Shown here: in pieces, positions 26,730-34,682 of the stretch
Layout: the number at the start of each line of letters is the position of its first letter
Position numbering within the stretch: position 1 is the stretch's first letter
Source: Bradyrhizobium sp. CCBAU 53340
GTDB lineage: Bacteria > Pseudomonadota > Alphaproteobacteria > Rhizobiales > Xanthobacteraceae
NCBI RefSeq assembly: GCF_015291645.1
Contig: NZ_CP030055.1
Location: 7,400,501 to 7,464,500, forward strand
Direction of reading: 5' to 3'
DNA length: 64,000 bases
Made by a program: the position numbers and the translations under genes
Notes under the pieces: model-generated
Seen by the model: only the letters and a program-made list of their open reading frames with translations
What the model was told of the DNA's origin: nothing
The model's database searches: none

Positions 26730-27590
26730 ATGCTCGATCTGGAGCTTTTGCGCAGCTTCGTCTCGGTGGTCGAGGCCGGCGGCTTCACCCGCGCCAGCGA
26801 GCGCGTCCACCGCACGCAATCGACCGTCAGCCAGCAGATCAAGCGGCTGGAGGAGGATGTCGGCCAGGTGCTGCTGCACCGGGACGGCAAGGACGTGCGC
26901 CCCACCGAGGCCGGCGAGCGGCTGCTCTCCTATGCGCGGCGGCTGCTTGCGCTCGCCGAAGAGGCGCGCGACGTGCTGCGCGAGGAAGGCGAAGGCGCGA
27001 TCCGGCTCGGCATCCCCGAGGATTTTGCGGCGTATCGTCTGGCAAAATTGCTGGGCGCGTTCGCACGCTCGCATCCGAACCTGCGGCTCGACGTGCGCGC
27101 CGACCAGAGCAGGAACCTGGCCCGCGATCTCGAGCGCGGCGAGCTCGATCTCGCGCTGTTCAAGCGCGAGGCCGGCGGAAAGGATGCCATCGCGGTGTGG
27201 CCGGAAGAGGTGCACTGGGTCACCAGCAAGAGCCATCCCGTCGACGTCAATTTGCCCTCGGTGCCGCTGATCGGCTTTCCACTCGGCTGCCTCTACCGCG
27301 CTGGCGCCATTCACGCGCTGGAGAGCGCCGGCCGCGCCTGGCACATGTCCTATATGTCGTCGAGCCTTGCCGGCATCCAGGCTGCGGTTGCCGCCGGCAT
27401 GGGCCTGAGCATTCTGTCGGAGATGTCGATCCAATCCGATCACCGCGTGCTGACGGCGAAGGATGGCTTTGCGCCGATCAACAAGACCGAGGTGGCACTG
27501 ATGGCCGCACCGAACGCGACATCCGCGACGTTGCGGCTGGCGGATCGCTTGGCGGAATTCTGCGAGGATGTGCAGGCGAAGGCGGCGTAG
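26730..27590 (+). CDS. LysR family transcriptional regulator
   Basis: This 286-residue regulator has the N-terminal LysR helix-turn-helix (LRSFVSVVEAGGFTRASERVHRTQSTVSQQIKRLEEDVG) and a C-terminal substrate-binding domain. ATG 26730 is chosen because GGAGG lies 5 nt upstream and the length fits the family; ATGs at 26688 and 26718 lack good sites, and the former would place coding sequence over the palindrome. It is divergent from the DMT transporter and MBL-fold genes, its likely targets. The inducer is unknown. Confidence 0.95.
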   Translation: MLDLELLRSFVSVVEAGGFTRASERVHRTQSTVSQQIKRLEEDVGQVLLHRDGKDVRPTEAGERLLSYARRLLALAEEARDVLREEGEGAIRLGIPEDFAAYRLAKLLGAFARSHPNLRLDVRADQSRNLARDLERGELDLALFKREAGGKDAIAVWPEEVHWVTSKSHPVDVNLPSVPLIGFPLGCLYRAGAIHALESAGRAWHMSYMSSSLAGIQAAVAAGMGLSILSEMSIQSDHRVLTAKDGFAPINKTEVALMAAPNATSATLRLADRLAEFCEDVQAKAA

Positions 27591-27626
27591 TCGTTGCGAT
27601 CGCTTACCGTCGTCACGGAAGGTCTC

Positions 27627-27713
27627 GTAGGGTGGGCAAAGGCGCAAAGCGCCGTGCCCACGTTCCCTAAGCCATTGGCAGGTGGTGGGCACGCTACGCT
27701 TTGCCCACACTAC
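27627..27713. repeat. Interspersed repeat, GTAGGGTGGGCAAAG family, copy 2
   Basis: It opens GTAGGGTGGGCAAAGGCGC and closes TTTGCCCACACTAC, the inverse of the opening with one mismatch. It lies between convergent lysR and pdeM. Confidence 0.85.
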
Positions 27714-27725
27714 GAAGCGCGCGGC

Positions 27726-28424
27726 TCAATAGCACCTTGACGCAGCGATCGCATGGACGCGGCGGTCGCCGAGGAGATGCGCGACGAAGCCGTTCTTCGG
27801 AAAGATTTTCGCGAACGCCGCATCGCGGATGCTGAGGCCGCCGGCATAGGCGCCGAAGGCGGGCATCACGGCGCGCATTCCGTCGCTGGCGAAGCAACGC
27901 CGCTCCATCGAACGGCCGCGCGCGGAGACGCGCGCCTTGGGATGGAGATGGCCGGCGATCTCGCCGGCTGCGCCTGATGGCTCGTGGCGGAAGGTGATGG
28001 GGCCGATCGCGACTTCGTCGGCGACGGTGCCGCCGAGATCTCGCGGCAGCATCGGATCATGATTGCCCGCAATCCAGATCCAGTCGCGCCCCGTTTGGAG
28101 CGCGGCAACGGCGTCGCGATCCTCCGCCGACAGCCGCTCATGCGCGGTGCGATCGTGAAAACTGTCGCCGAGCGCGATGACGACTTTCGGATTATGGCGG
28201 GAGATGACAGCAGCGAGACGGCTGAGCGTGGCCAGCGTGTCGTAAGGCGGTAGCAGCACGCCACGGGTGGCGAAGCTGGAGCCTTTTTCGAGGTGCAGAT
28301 CAGACACGACGAGCAGGTGCTGCTCGTCCCAGTACAGCGCGCCGGAGAGGTCGGTGAGAAGCGAGATGCCCGCAACATCCAGTCCACCCGTTGATGTAAT
28401 CGATAGCGCAACTTGCTCCGTCAT
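27726..28424 (-). CDS. pdeM: Ligase-associated DNA damage response phosphoesterase PdeM
   Basis: This 232-residue calcineurin-like phosphoesterase has the full metal set: SDLHLEKGSS, LGDSFHD, GNHDPM and GHLHPK. The pdeM family is found with the ATP-dependent ligase, beta-CASP exonuclease and Lhr-like helicase in a bacterial repair cluster. It is on the same strand as the helicase, 152 bp downstream of it. The ATG at 28424 lies inside the terminal CGTCATG of an interspersed repeat (28419-28537), so the first codons derive from, or abut, the repeat. In-frame codons further upstream are pure repeat sequence and are rejected. Confidence 0.92.
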   Translation of the reverse strand: MTEQVALSITSTGGLDVAGISLLTDLSGALYWDEQHLLVVSDLHLEKGSSFATRGVLLPPYDTLATLSRLAAVISRHNPKVVIALGDSFHDRTAHERLSAEDRDAVAALQTGRDWIWIAGNHDPMLPRDLGGTVADEVAIGPITFRHEPSGAAGEIAGHLHPKARVSARGRSMERRCFASDGMRAVMPAFGAYAGGLSIRDAAFAKIFPKNGFVAHLLGDRRVHAIAASRCY

Positions 28425-28537
28425 GGTCGGGCATAGCCGTTCGAAGAACGGCGTCGCTTCCGCTCGCCTATGCCCGGCCATCCACGTTCTTGCCGCAGCA
28501 AGAGAGACGTGGATGCCCGGGACAAGCCCGGGCATGA
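28419..28537. repeat. Interspersed repeat, CGTCATG...CATGACG family, copy 1
   Basis: The ends CGTCATGGTCGGGCATAGCC and AGCCCGGGCATGACG are inverted. The internal GGCGTCGCTTCCGCTCGCC is shared with the copy at 44567-44687. It lies between the helicase stop and the pdeM start. Confidence 0.85.
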
Positions 28538-28576
28538 CGATGGGGATAGGGTTGCGCGCCTCACTGGCAAAATTCT

Positions 28577-31153
28577 CTACGACATCGCCTCTTTGACCAG
28601 CTCATCGGCGGCTTCCGCCAACAGCTCGTCCGCAGCTTCGCCATAAACTGACTCGCGGCCGATTTCCAGCATCACGGGGACGGCGAGCGGAGAGACATGG
28701 TCGAGTTCCCGATGGGTGATGCGGCCCTGGATGCGCATCAGCATGTCGCTGAGGCGGCGCAGGTCGAGCAGGCCGGTGGCGGCATCGGCGCGCGCGGCGC
28801 GCAACAGGACGTGATCGGCCTGGTGCTTGCGCAGGACATCATAGACGAGATCGGTCGAGAACAGCACCTGGCGGCGGCTCTTCTCTTCGCCGGTGTGCCG
28901 GCGCGCGATCAGGCCTGAGATGATCGCGCAATTGCGGAAGGTGCGCTTCATCAGGGCGGATTCGGCGAGCCAGGCCTCCAGGTCATCGCCGAGCATGTCG
29001 GGGTTAAACAGCGCGTTGAGGTCGATGCGGCCGTCCCTGATCATGGAAGAGAGATCGCGCAGTCCCCAGATCGCCACGGCGTATTCGTTGGCGACGAAGC
29101 CGAGCGGCCGGGCGCGGGCGCGCTCCAGCCGGCGCGTCAGGAGCATGCCGAGGGTCTGGTGCGCGAGGCGACCCTCGAAGGGATAGCAGACGATGTAATG
29201 CTTGTTGGCACGCGGGAAGCTCTCGACCAGCAACTCGCGCACCGCGGGCACACGGCTGACGTCCTTTTGCAGCGACAGCCAGTCGCGCACCTGCTCCGGC
29301 AAGCCCTTCCAGGCGCGCCCATCATCGAGCAGACGACGGACGCGCTCGGCGAGATAGGTCGAGAGCGGGAATTTTCCGCCCATATAGGACGGCACTTTGG
29401 GATCCTTGTCATGGGCGCGCGAGACATAGACCTGGTCCTCGACCAGGGTCTCGTAGCGCACCACCTCGCCTGAGAACACGAAGGTGTCGCCGGGCGAGAG
29501 GCCTTCGATGAAGGCCTCCTCGATCTCGCCGAGCAGGCGGCCGCCGCGCGCGATCACGCCGGTCGAGCCGCCTGCTTTTCCCTGGCCGCCACCGCGCGAG
29601 CGCACCAGCCGCACCTTCAGCATGTCGTCCTCGACGATGGTGCCGACATTCATCCGGTAGCTCTGCCGCACCTTCGGATTGGCGACGCGCCAGCGCCCCT
29701 CCTTGTCCTGCTTGATGCGGGCGAAGCGCTCATAGGTCTTGAGCGCATAGCCGCCGGAGGCGACGAAATCGACGACGTCGTCGAAGTCCTGCCGCGACAG
29801 GTCCGCGTAGGGCGCGGCGGTGCGGACCTCGGCATAGAGTTCATCGGAGAGAAACGGCTCGCCGCAGGCACAGCCGAGCACGTGCTGGGCCAGCACGTCG
29901 AGCGCACCGGTGCGGAGCGGCGGCGTGTCCTGCGCGTTCTCGGCGATGGCATCGATGGCGACGCGGCACTCCAGCACCTCGAAGCGATTTGCGGGCACCA
30001 GCACGGCGCGCGAAGGTTCGTCGAGCCGGTGGTTGGCGCGGCCGATGCGCTGCATCAGCCGCGAGGATCCCTTGGGCGCGCCGATATTGACGACGAGATC
30101 GACATCGCCCCAGTCGACGCCGAGATCGAGCGAGGAGGTGCAGACCACGCCGCGCAACCGGCCCGCCGACATCGCGTCCTCGACCTTGCGGCGCTGCGCG
30201 ACGTCGAGCGAGCCGTGATGCAGCGCGATGGCAAGGCCATCGTCGTTCATGCTCCAGAGATTCTGGAACAGCATCTCGGCCTGGCTGCGGGTGTTGACGA
30301 AGACAAGCGTGGTCTTGTTGGCCTTGATCAGCTCGTAGATTTCAGGGAGCGCGTGACGCGCGCTGTGCCCGGCCCAGGGCAGCCGCTCGCGGGTGTCGAG
30401 CATCTCGACTTCGGGCGGCGCGGCGCCGCCGGCGACGACGATGTCGGCGGCTCGCTCCTCGCCGCCAGGCTGCGGCACCAGGAAGCGCGCGAGCTGCTCC
30501 GGCTCGGCCACGGTCGCCGACAGACCGATGGCGCGCATCTGCGGCGCAAGGCGCCACAACCGTGCAAGGCCCAGCGAGAGCAGATCGCCGCGCTTGGAGG
30601 TCACCAGCGCGTGCAGCTCGTCGAGCACGATGCGCTTCAGCGAGGAGAACAGGAACGGCGCATCGTCGGAGGACAGCAAGAGCGCGAGCTGCTCCGGCGT
30701 CGTCAGCAGAATGTCGGGCGGATAGCGCCGCTGGCGCTGGCGGCGCGACACCGGCGTGTCGCCGGTGCGGGTCTCGACCTTGATCGGCAGCGCCATCTCG
30801 GCGATCGGCCGTTCCAGATTGCGCGCGATGTCGACGGCGAGCGCCTTCAGCGGCGAGATGTAGAGCGTGTGCAGGCCGGCACTGCGCTGCACGCTGCGAC
30901 CGGTCGAGACGACGGATTTCGCAGGGCCCGTCGGCGCGGAGCTCAGCTCCACCAGCGTCGGCAGAAATCCCGCCAGCGTTTTGCCGGCGCCGGTCGGCGC
31001 GATCAGCAGTGCGCTGGCGTCCTCGCGGGCCTTCTCCAGCAGCGCAAGCTGATGCTCGCGCGGCACCCAGCCACGGGCCGCAAACCACTTTTGGAAGCGG
31101 TCGGGCAGCAGCGTGGCCGGCTCGGCCGGAATTTTGAGGATGCGGGGCGGCAC
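28577..31153 (-). CDS. Ligase-associated DNA damage response DEXH-box helicase (Lhr-like)
   Basis: This helicase of about 858 residues has the superfamily 2 motifs: APTGAGKTLAGFLPTL (Walker A), LDELHAL (motif II), GLSATVAEPEQL (motif III) and QRIGRANHRLDEPSRAVLVP (motif VI). A winged-helix and Lhr-type C-terminal part follow. It works with the ligase, exonuclease and PdeM in double-strand break or crosslink repair, known mainly from gene association. The GTG at 31153 (PPRILKIPAEP...) is proposed because the longer ATG 31243 reading lies inside a repeat (31206-31293); no strong ribosome site decides the start. Confidence 0.93.
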   Translation of the reverse strand: MPPRILKIPAEPATLLPDRFQKWFAARGWVPREHQLALLEKAREDASALLIAPTGAGKTLAGFLPTLVELSSAPTGPAKSVVSTGRSVQRSAGLHTLYISPLKALAVDIARNLERPIAEMALPIKVETRTGDTPVSRRQRQRRYPPDILLTTPEQLALLLSSDDAPFLFSSLKRIVLDELHALVTSKRGDLLSLGLARLWRLAPQMRAIGLSATVAEPEQLARFLVPQPGGEERAADIVVAGGAAPPEVEMLDTRERLPWAGHSARHALPEIYELIKANKTTLVFVNTRSQAEMLFQNLWSMNDDGLAIALHHGSLDVAQRRKVEDAMSAGRLRGVVCTSSLDLGVDWGDVDLVVNIGAPKGSSRLMQRIGRANHRLDEPSRAVLVPANRFEVLECRVAIDAIAENAQDTPPLRTGALDVLAQHVLGCACGEPFLSDELYAEVRTAAPYADLSRQDFDDVVDFVASGGYALKTYERFARIKQDKEGRWRVANPKVRQSYRMNVGTIVEDDMLKVRLVRSRGGGQGKAGGSTGVIARGGRLLGEIEEAFIEGLSPGDTFVFSGEVVRYETLVEDQVYVSRAHDKDPKVPSYMGGKFPLSTYLAERVRRLLDDGRAWKGLPEQVRDWLSLQKDVSRVPAVRELLVESFPRANKHYIVCYPFEGRLAHQTLGMLLTRRLERARARPLGFVANEYAVAIWGLRDLSSMIRDGRIDLNALFNPDMLGDDLEAWLAESALMKRTFRNCAIISGLIARRHTGEEKSRRQVLFSTDLVYDVLRKHQADHVLLRAARADAATGLLDLRRLSDMLMRIQGRITHRELDHVSPLAVPVMLEIGRESVYGEAADELLAEAADELVKEAMS

Positions 31154-31205
31154 GGCGTAAGAGGTAAGCCGTGGGAAGGGGTTCGTCGAGGGGGCGGGAG
31201 GTCTC

Positions 31206-31293
31206 GTAGGGTGGGCAAAGGCGCATCGCGCCGTGCCCACCATCTATCCGGGATCGCGAAAGCCGTGGGCACGCTTCGCTTTGCCCACCCTAC
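31206..31293. repeat. Interspersed repeat, GTAGGGTGGGCAAAG family, copy 3
   Basis: It opens GTAGGGTGGGCAAAGGCGC and closes CTTTGCCCACCCTAC, a perfect inversion of the first 15 bases. It lies just upstream of the helicase gene and contributes an in-frame ATG to it. Confidence 0.88.
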
Positions 31294-31316
31294 GGCATCT
31301 CGATTGCCGAGAGAGC

Positions 31317-32546
31317 CTACTCCGTCACCGGCCTGTCGGACACGTCCCAGTCCTTGCCGTTGAAGCTGGAGATGAATAGCGTCTTCATCGGCGTGTAGTC
31401 GTCGGGCGTGTAGCTGTAGTCGACACCGTCAAGGAAGAACGGCGAGTGGAAGCCGTTAAGACGCGAGGCCTGCTTCAGCACGTTTTCGCGGGTCAGCTCG
31501 TCGCCGCAGCGACGCAGGATTTCACCCATGGTGACCGCCTGACCGTAGCCCGCATAGGCGATGGTGTTGTCGGGATCGATGGTTGGCAGATATTTCTTGC
31601 GCAACTCCTCGAAAGCCATGGGTCCGGGGTCCTTTTCCCATCGACCCGGACCCGCGTCCTTCGAATAGCGGATCGCGACGATGTCCTTGGCGTTTTCGAA
31701 GCCCGCGGCGTTGAGGATGGATTTGCCGGTCGAGCCGGCCGAGAGCAGCTGCAGCGGCTTCCAGCCGAGCTCGGCCGCTTTGCGGATCGACTGCGACGAC
31801 GCCTTGCCGGTCGAGATGTTGTAGAAGACGTCAGCGCCCGACTTGGAGAGATTGATTAGCTGGGAATCGACCGTGGGATCGGTGAGATCGTAGGTCTGCT
31901 CCATGATCACAGATGCGGTGCCGCCGGCATCGGCCAGCACCTTCTTGAAGGGTCCAAGGAAGTCGCGGCCGAAATCGTCGTTCTGATAGAGGATACCGAT
32001 CTTGGCATTCGGCTTCACCGCGACGACATGCTTTGCCAGGATGCGCGCTTCGGTCGGATAGAGCGGCAGGCCCGCCATCGTCCATTTGAACTCTTTCGGG
32101 TTATTCCATTTCGACGCGCCGGTGTTGAGCAGCAGCTGCGGCACGCCCTTGGAGTTCAGGTATTTGTGCACGGCGGTCTGCGGCGCGGTGCCGAGCGAGC
32201 CGTAGAGCGCCAGCACCTCCTCCTGCTCAACCAGGCGCCGCGTCGCCTCGACGCATTTCGGCGCGCTGTAGGCATCGTCCATGGTGAGGAACTTGACCTT
32301 GCGTCCGTTGATGCCGCCCGTCTCGTTCAGCATCTGGAAATAGGCTTCGCCGATGCGGCCCAAGACGCCGTAGAGCGAGCCGGGACCGGAATGCGGCACG
32401 GTCTGGCCGATCTTGATCTCGGTGTCGCTGGCGCCGGCATCGTATTTCTTCTCGGCGGCCCACACGTAGGGTGCGGGCAACACGGATGCGGCGATGGTGG
32501 CGAGCGCGGCGGCGCTGACATCGCGCCGCGATGGATTCTTGGTCAT
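31317..32546 (-). CDS. Branched-chain amino acid-type ABC transporter substrate-binding protein (orphan)
   Basis: This 409-residue periplasmic binding protein of the Peripla_BP_6 (LivJ/HmgB) family has a Tat- or Sec-type leader (NPSRRDVSAAALATIAASVLPAP, ending VWAAE). The family opening IKIGQTVPHSGPGSLYGVLGRIGEAYF is clear. No permease or ATPase genes are nearby, so it must use components encoded elsewhere. The RR in the leader raises the chance of Tat export. ATG 32546 has GGAGAG about 8 nt upstream. The ligand is unknown. It separates the two halves of the repair cluster together with the next gene. Confidence 0.92.
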   Translation of the reverse strand: MTKNPSRRDVSAAALATIAASVLPAPYVWAAEKKYDAGASDTEIKIGQTVPHSGPGSLYGVLGRIGEAYFQMLNETGGINGRKVKFLTMDDAYSAPKCVEATRRLVEQEEVLALYGSLGTAPQTAVHKYLNSKGVPQLLLNTGASKWNNPKEFKWTMAGLPLYPTEARILAKHVVAVKPNAKIGILYQNDDFGRDFLGPFKKVLADAGGTASVIMEQTYDLTDPTVDSQLINLSKSGADVFYNISTGKASSQSIRKAAELGWKPLQLLSAGSTGKSILNAAGFENAKDIVAIRYSKDAGPGRWEKDPGPMAFEELRKKYLPTIDPDNTIAYAGYGQAVTMGEILRRCGDELTRENVLKQASRLNGFHSPFFLDGVDYSYTPDDYTPMKTLFISSFNGKDWDVSDRPVTE

Positions 32547-32664
32547 TGTTGTTTCTCTCCCTGGTGCTGCGCATTGTGCTGGCATCGCCACGCAGCTCGC
32601 AAGCAGGAAGTCGCCGCTTTGCGACGCAATGACGCTTAAATTGCAGGGGATCTAGCGCCTAGAC

Positions 32665-33591
32665 TCAAGTTTTCTCGGCGACGATGACGAGACCGCGCAC
32701 CGGCTCGTTGTTCTCGTTGCGCGGCGAGCACGGCTCCAGCGTGAGCAGCTTGAGCCCGGCCTTCGCCATCGCACCACGCACATATTCCGCCGAATGGGCA
32801 TAGCGCAGCCCTTCTCCGAGCACGATGCCATCGCCGTCATGCGTCTCCACCGTGAAGGCGAGCACGCCGCCGGAGACGAGCACGCGCCTGGCCTCGTTCA
32901 GAACAGGCGCGAGATCGGAGAGATAGACGAACGCATCCGCGGCGACGACGAGGTTTGCGCTTGCATCAGGCTTGGCGCGCAGGCCCTCGATCATGTCGGC
33001 GACCTCGAGCTCGGCGTAGAGGCCGGTGGCGCGCGCCTCCTTGATCATGCCCGATGACAGATCGATGCCGATGAAATGGTCGACCTGCTTGGCGAAAGCG
33101 GCGGCCGCGAGGCCAGTGCCGCAGCCAAGATCGATGGTGCGCTTGAAGTAGGCCGGCTTCTTCGCCGCGACACGCGCGGCCAGCACCGCCTTGAAGATCA
33201 GGCTAGGGGCGCGATAGCCGAGATCGTTGATCAGCGCATGCTCGAAGCGCGGCGCATATTGGTCGAACAGCGCCTGCACATAGGCCTTGGGCATCTCCGC
33301 CATCTCGGTGTCGCCGAGCCGCATCAGATGCAGGCCGGCGCCGTGCTGATCTTCGGGGTCGGATCGCCGCGCTTCCCGAAACGCTGCGATCGCCTTGTCG
33401 CGTTCGCCGAGCTGCTGGCGGATCTCGCCGAGCGTGAACCAGGCCGAGGTGAAGTTTGGCGCGAGCTCGATCGCCTGCTCCAGGAGGTCGGCGGCGGCGG
33501 GCAAATCGCCCTTGAGCTGGAGGTCGCGCGCGAACTCGAAACGGCGGTCGGCCATGAGATCGCCGGAGGTCAGGAATAGGCGGAGCGGCAT
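32665..33591 (-). CDS. TPR-containing class I SAM-dependent methyltransferase
   Basis: This 308-residue protein joins N-terminal TPR-like helices (about residues 15-85, e.g. AAADLLEQAIELAPNFTSAWFTLGEI) to a Rossmann methyltransferase domain. The SAM motif is TIDLGCGTGLAAAAFAK, followed by FIGIDLSSGMIKEA, and VAADAFVYLSDL lies at the motif II region. The acceptor is unknown. The start is ATG 33591; ATG 33555 (MADRRFE) is an alternative, and neither has a clear ribosome site. It is divergent from the exonuclease gene, 53 bp away. Confidence 0.9.
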   Translation of the reverse strand: MPLRLFLTSGDLMADRRFEFARDLQLKGDLPAAADLLEQAIELAPNFTSAWFTLGEIRQQLGERDKAIAAFREARRSDPEDQHGAGLHLMRLGDTEMAEMPKAYVQALFDQYAPRFEHALINDLGYRAPSLIFKAVLAARVAAKKPAYFKRTIDLGCGTGLAAAAFAKQVDHFIGIDLSSGMIKEARATGLYAELEVADMIEGLRAKPDASANLVVAADAFVYLSDLAPVLNEARRVLVSGGVLAFTVETHDGDGIVLGEGLRYAHSAEYVRGAMAKAGLKLLTLEPCSPRNENNEPVRGLVIVAEKT

Positions 33592-33644
33592 TGGGAACCA
33601 GGTGATGACTCGAAGATGCGGTGGAGCGACCTATATAGCAGGGC

Positions 33645-34682
33645 ATGCGCCCGCAAGACATCCTGCTGCCAACTGCTGACGGCCTGTGCTGCAGGCCCGG
33701 CGGCTTCCACATCGATCCCGTCCGCCCGGTGGAGCGGGCCCTCATCACCCACGGCCATTCCGACCACGCCCGCGCCGGCCATGGCGCCGTGCTGGCGACG
33801 CAGGAAACGCTCGACATGATGCGGCTGCGCTATGGCGAGAATTTTGCCGGATCGACGCAAGTGATCCGCTATGGCGAGGACATCCGACTCGGCGACGTCA
33901 AGGTCAAGTTTCACCCGGCCGGCCATGTGCTGGGCTCGGCGCAGATCGCGGTGACCTGCAAAGACACCTGCATCGTCGCCTCCGGCGACTACAAGGATGC
34001 GCCCGACCCGACCTGCGTCCCGTTCGAGCTGGTGCCCTGCGATGTCTTCATCACCGAGGCGACGTTTGGGCTGCCGGTGTTTCGCCACGGCGATGCGGCC
34101 CTCGAGGTGAAGAAGCTGCTCGCGTCCGTCGCGCTGTTTCCGGAGCGCGCGCATCTCGTCGGCGCCTATTCGCTCGGCAAGGCGCAGCGGGTGATCGCGC
34201 TGCTACGCCTCGCCGGCTATGACGCGCCGGTCTATCTGCATGGCGCGATGGAAGCGATCACGCATTACTACCAGAGCCGCGGGATCGATCTCGGCGAGCT
34301 CAGGCCGGCGATGGGCGTGAAGAAAGCTCAGCTTGCCGGCACCATCACGCTGGCACCGCCGTCGGCGACGTCGGATATCTGGGCCCGGCGCTTTCCCGAC
34401 CCCGTCACCGCCTTCGCCTCGGGCTGGATGCGCGTGCGCGCCCGCGCGCGGCAAGGTGGCGTCGAATTGCCTCTGGTGATCTCCGATCATGCCGATTGGG
34501 ACGGCCTCACCGCGACCATCGCGGCCACCGGCGCCGGCGAGATCTGGGTCACCCACGGCCAGGAAGACGCGCTGGTGCATTGGTGCAAGACGCAAGGTCT
34601 GCGGGCGCGGCCGCTCGATCTCGTCGGCTATGGCGAGGAAGAGGAAAGTGCGCCGCCGGCGCAAGGCGAGGCCGAGGCATGA
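33645..34682 (+). CDS. Ligase-associated DNA exonuclease (MBL/beta-CASP fold)
   Basis: This 345-residue protein is related to mRNA 3'-end processing and SNM1-type nucleases. The metal motif ITHGHSDHARAGHG is intact, with further ligands at HPAGHVLGSAQ and SGDYKDAPDP. SDHADWDGL near the C-terminus is the beta-CASP histidine region. It is paired in many rhizobia with an ATP-dependent ligase, and here its stop overlaps the ligase start by 4 nt (ATGA). It is probably a nuclease that trims ends before ligation; this is inferred from the family. Confidence 0.94.
   Translation: MRPQDILLPTADGLCCRPGGFHIDPVRPVERALITHGHSDHARAGHGAVLATQETLDMMRLRYGENFAGSTQVIRYGEDIRLGDVKVKFHPAGHVLGSAQIAVTCKDTCIVASGDYKDAPDPTCVPFELVPCDVFITEATFGLPVFRHGDAALEVKKLLASVALFPERAHLVGAYSLGKAQRVIALLRLAGYDAPVYLHGAMEAITHYYQSRGIDLGELRPAMGVKKAQLAGTITLAPPSATSDIWARRFPDPVTAFASGWMRVRARARQGGVELPLVISDHADWDGLTATIAATGAGEIWVTHGQEDALVHWCKTQGLRARPLDLVGYGEEEESAPPAQGEAEA

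Noticed and set aside
28425..28535. 37-codon N-terminal extension of PdeM
   Set aside because: It is entirely repeat sequence, which translates to the same junk peptide wherever this repeat is read.
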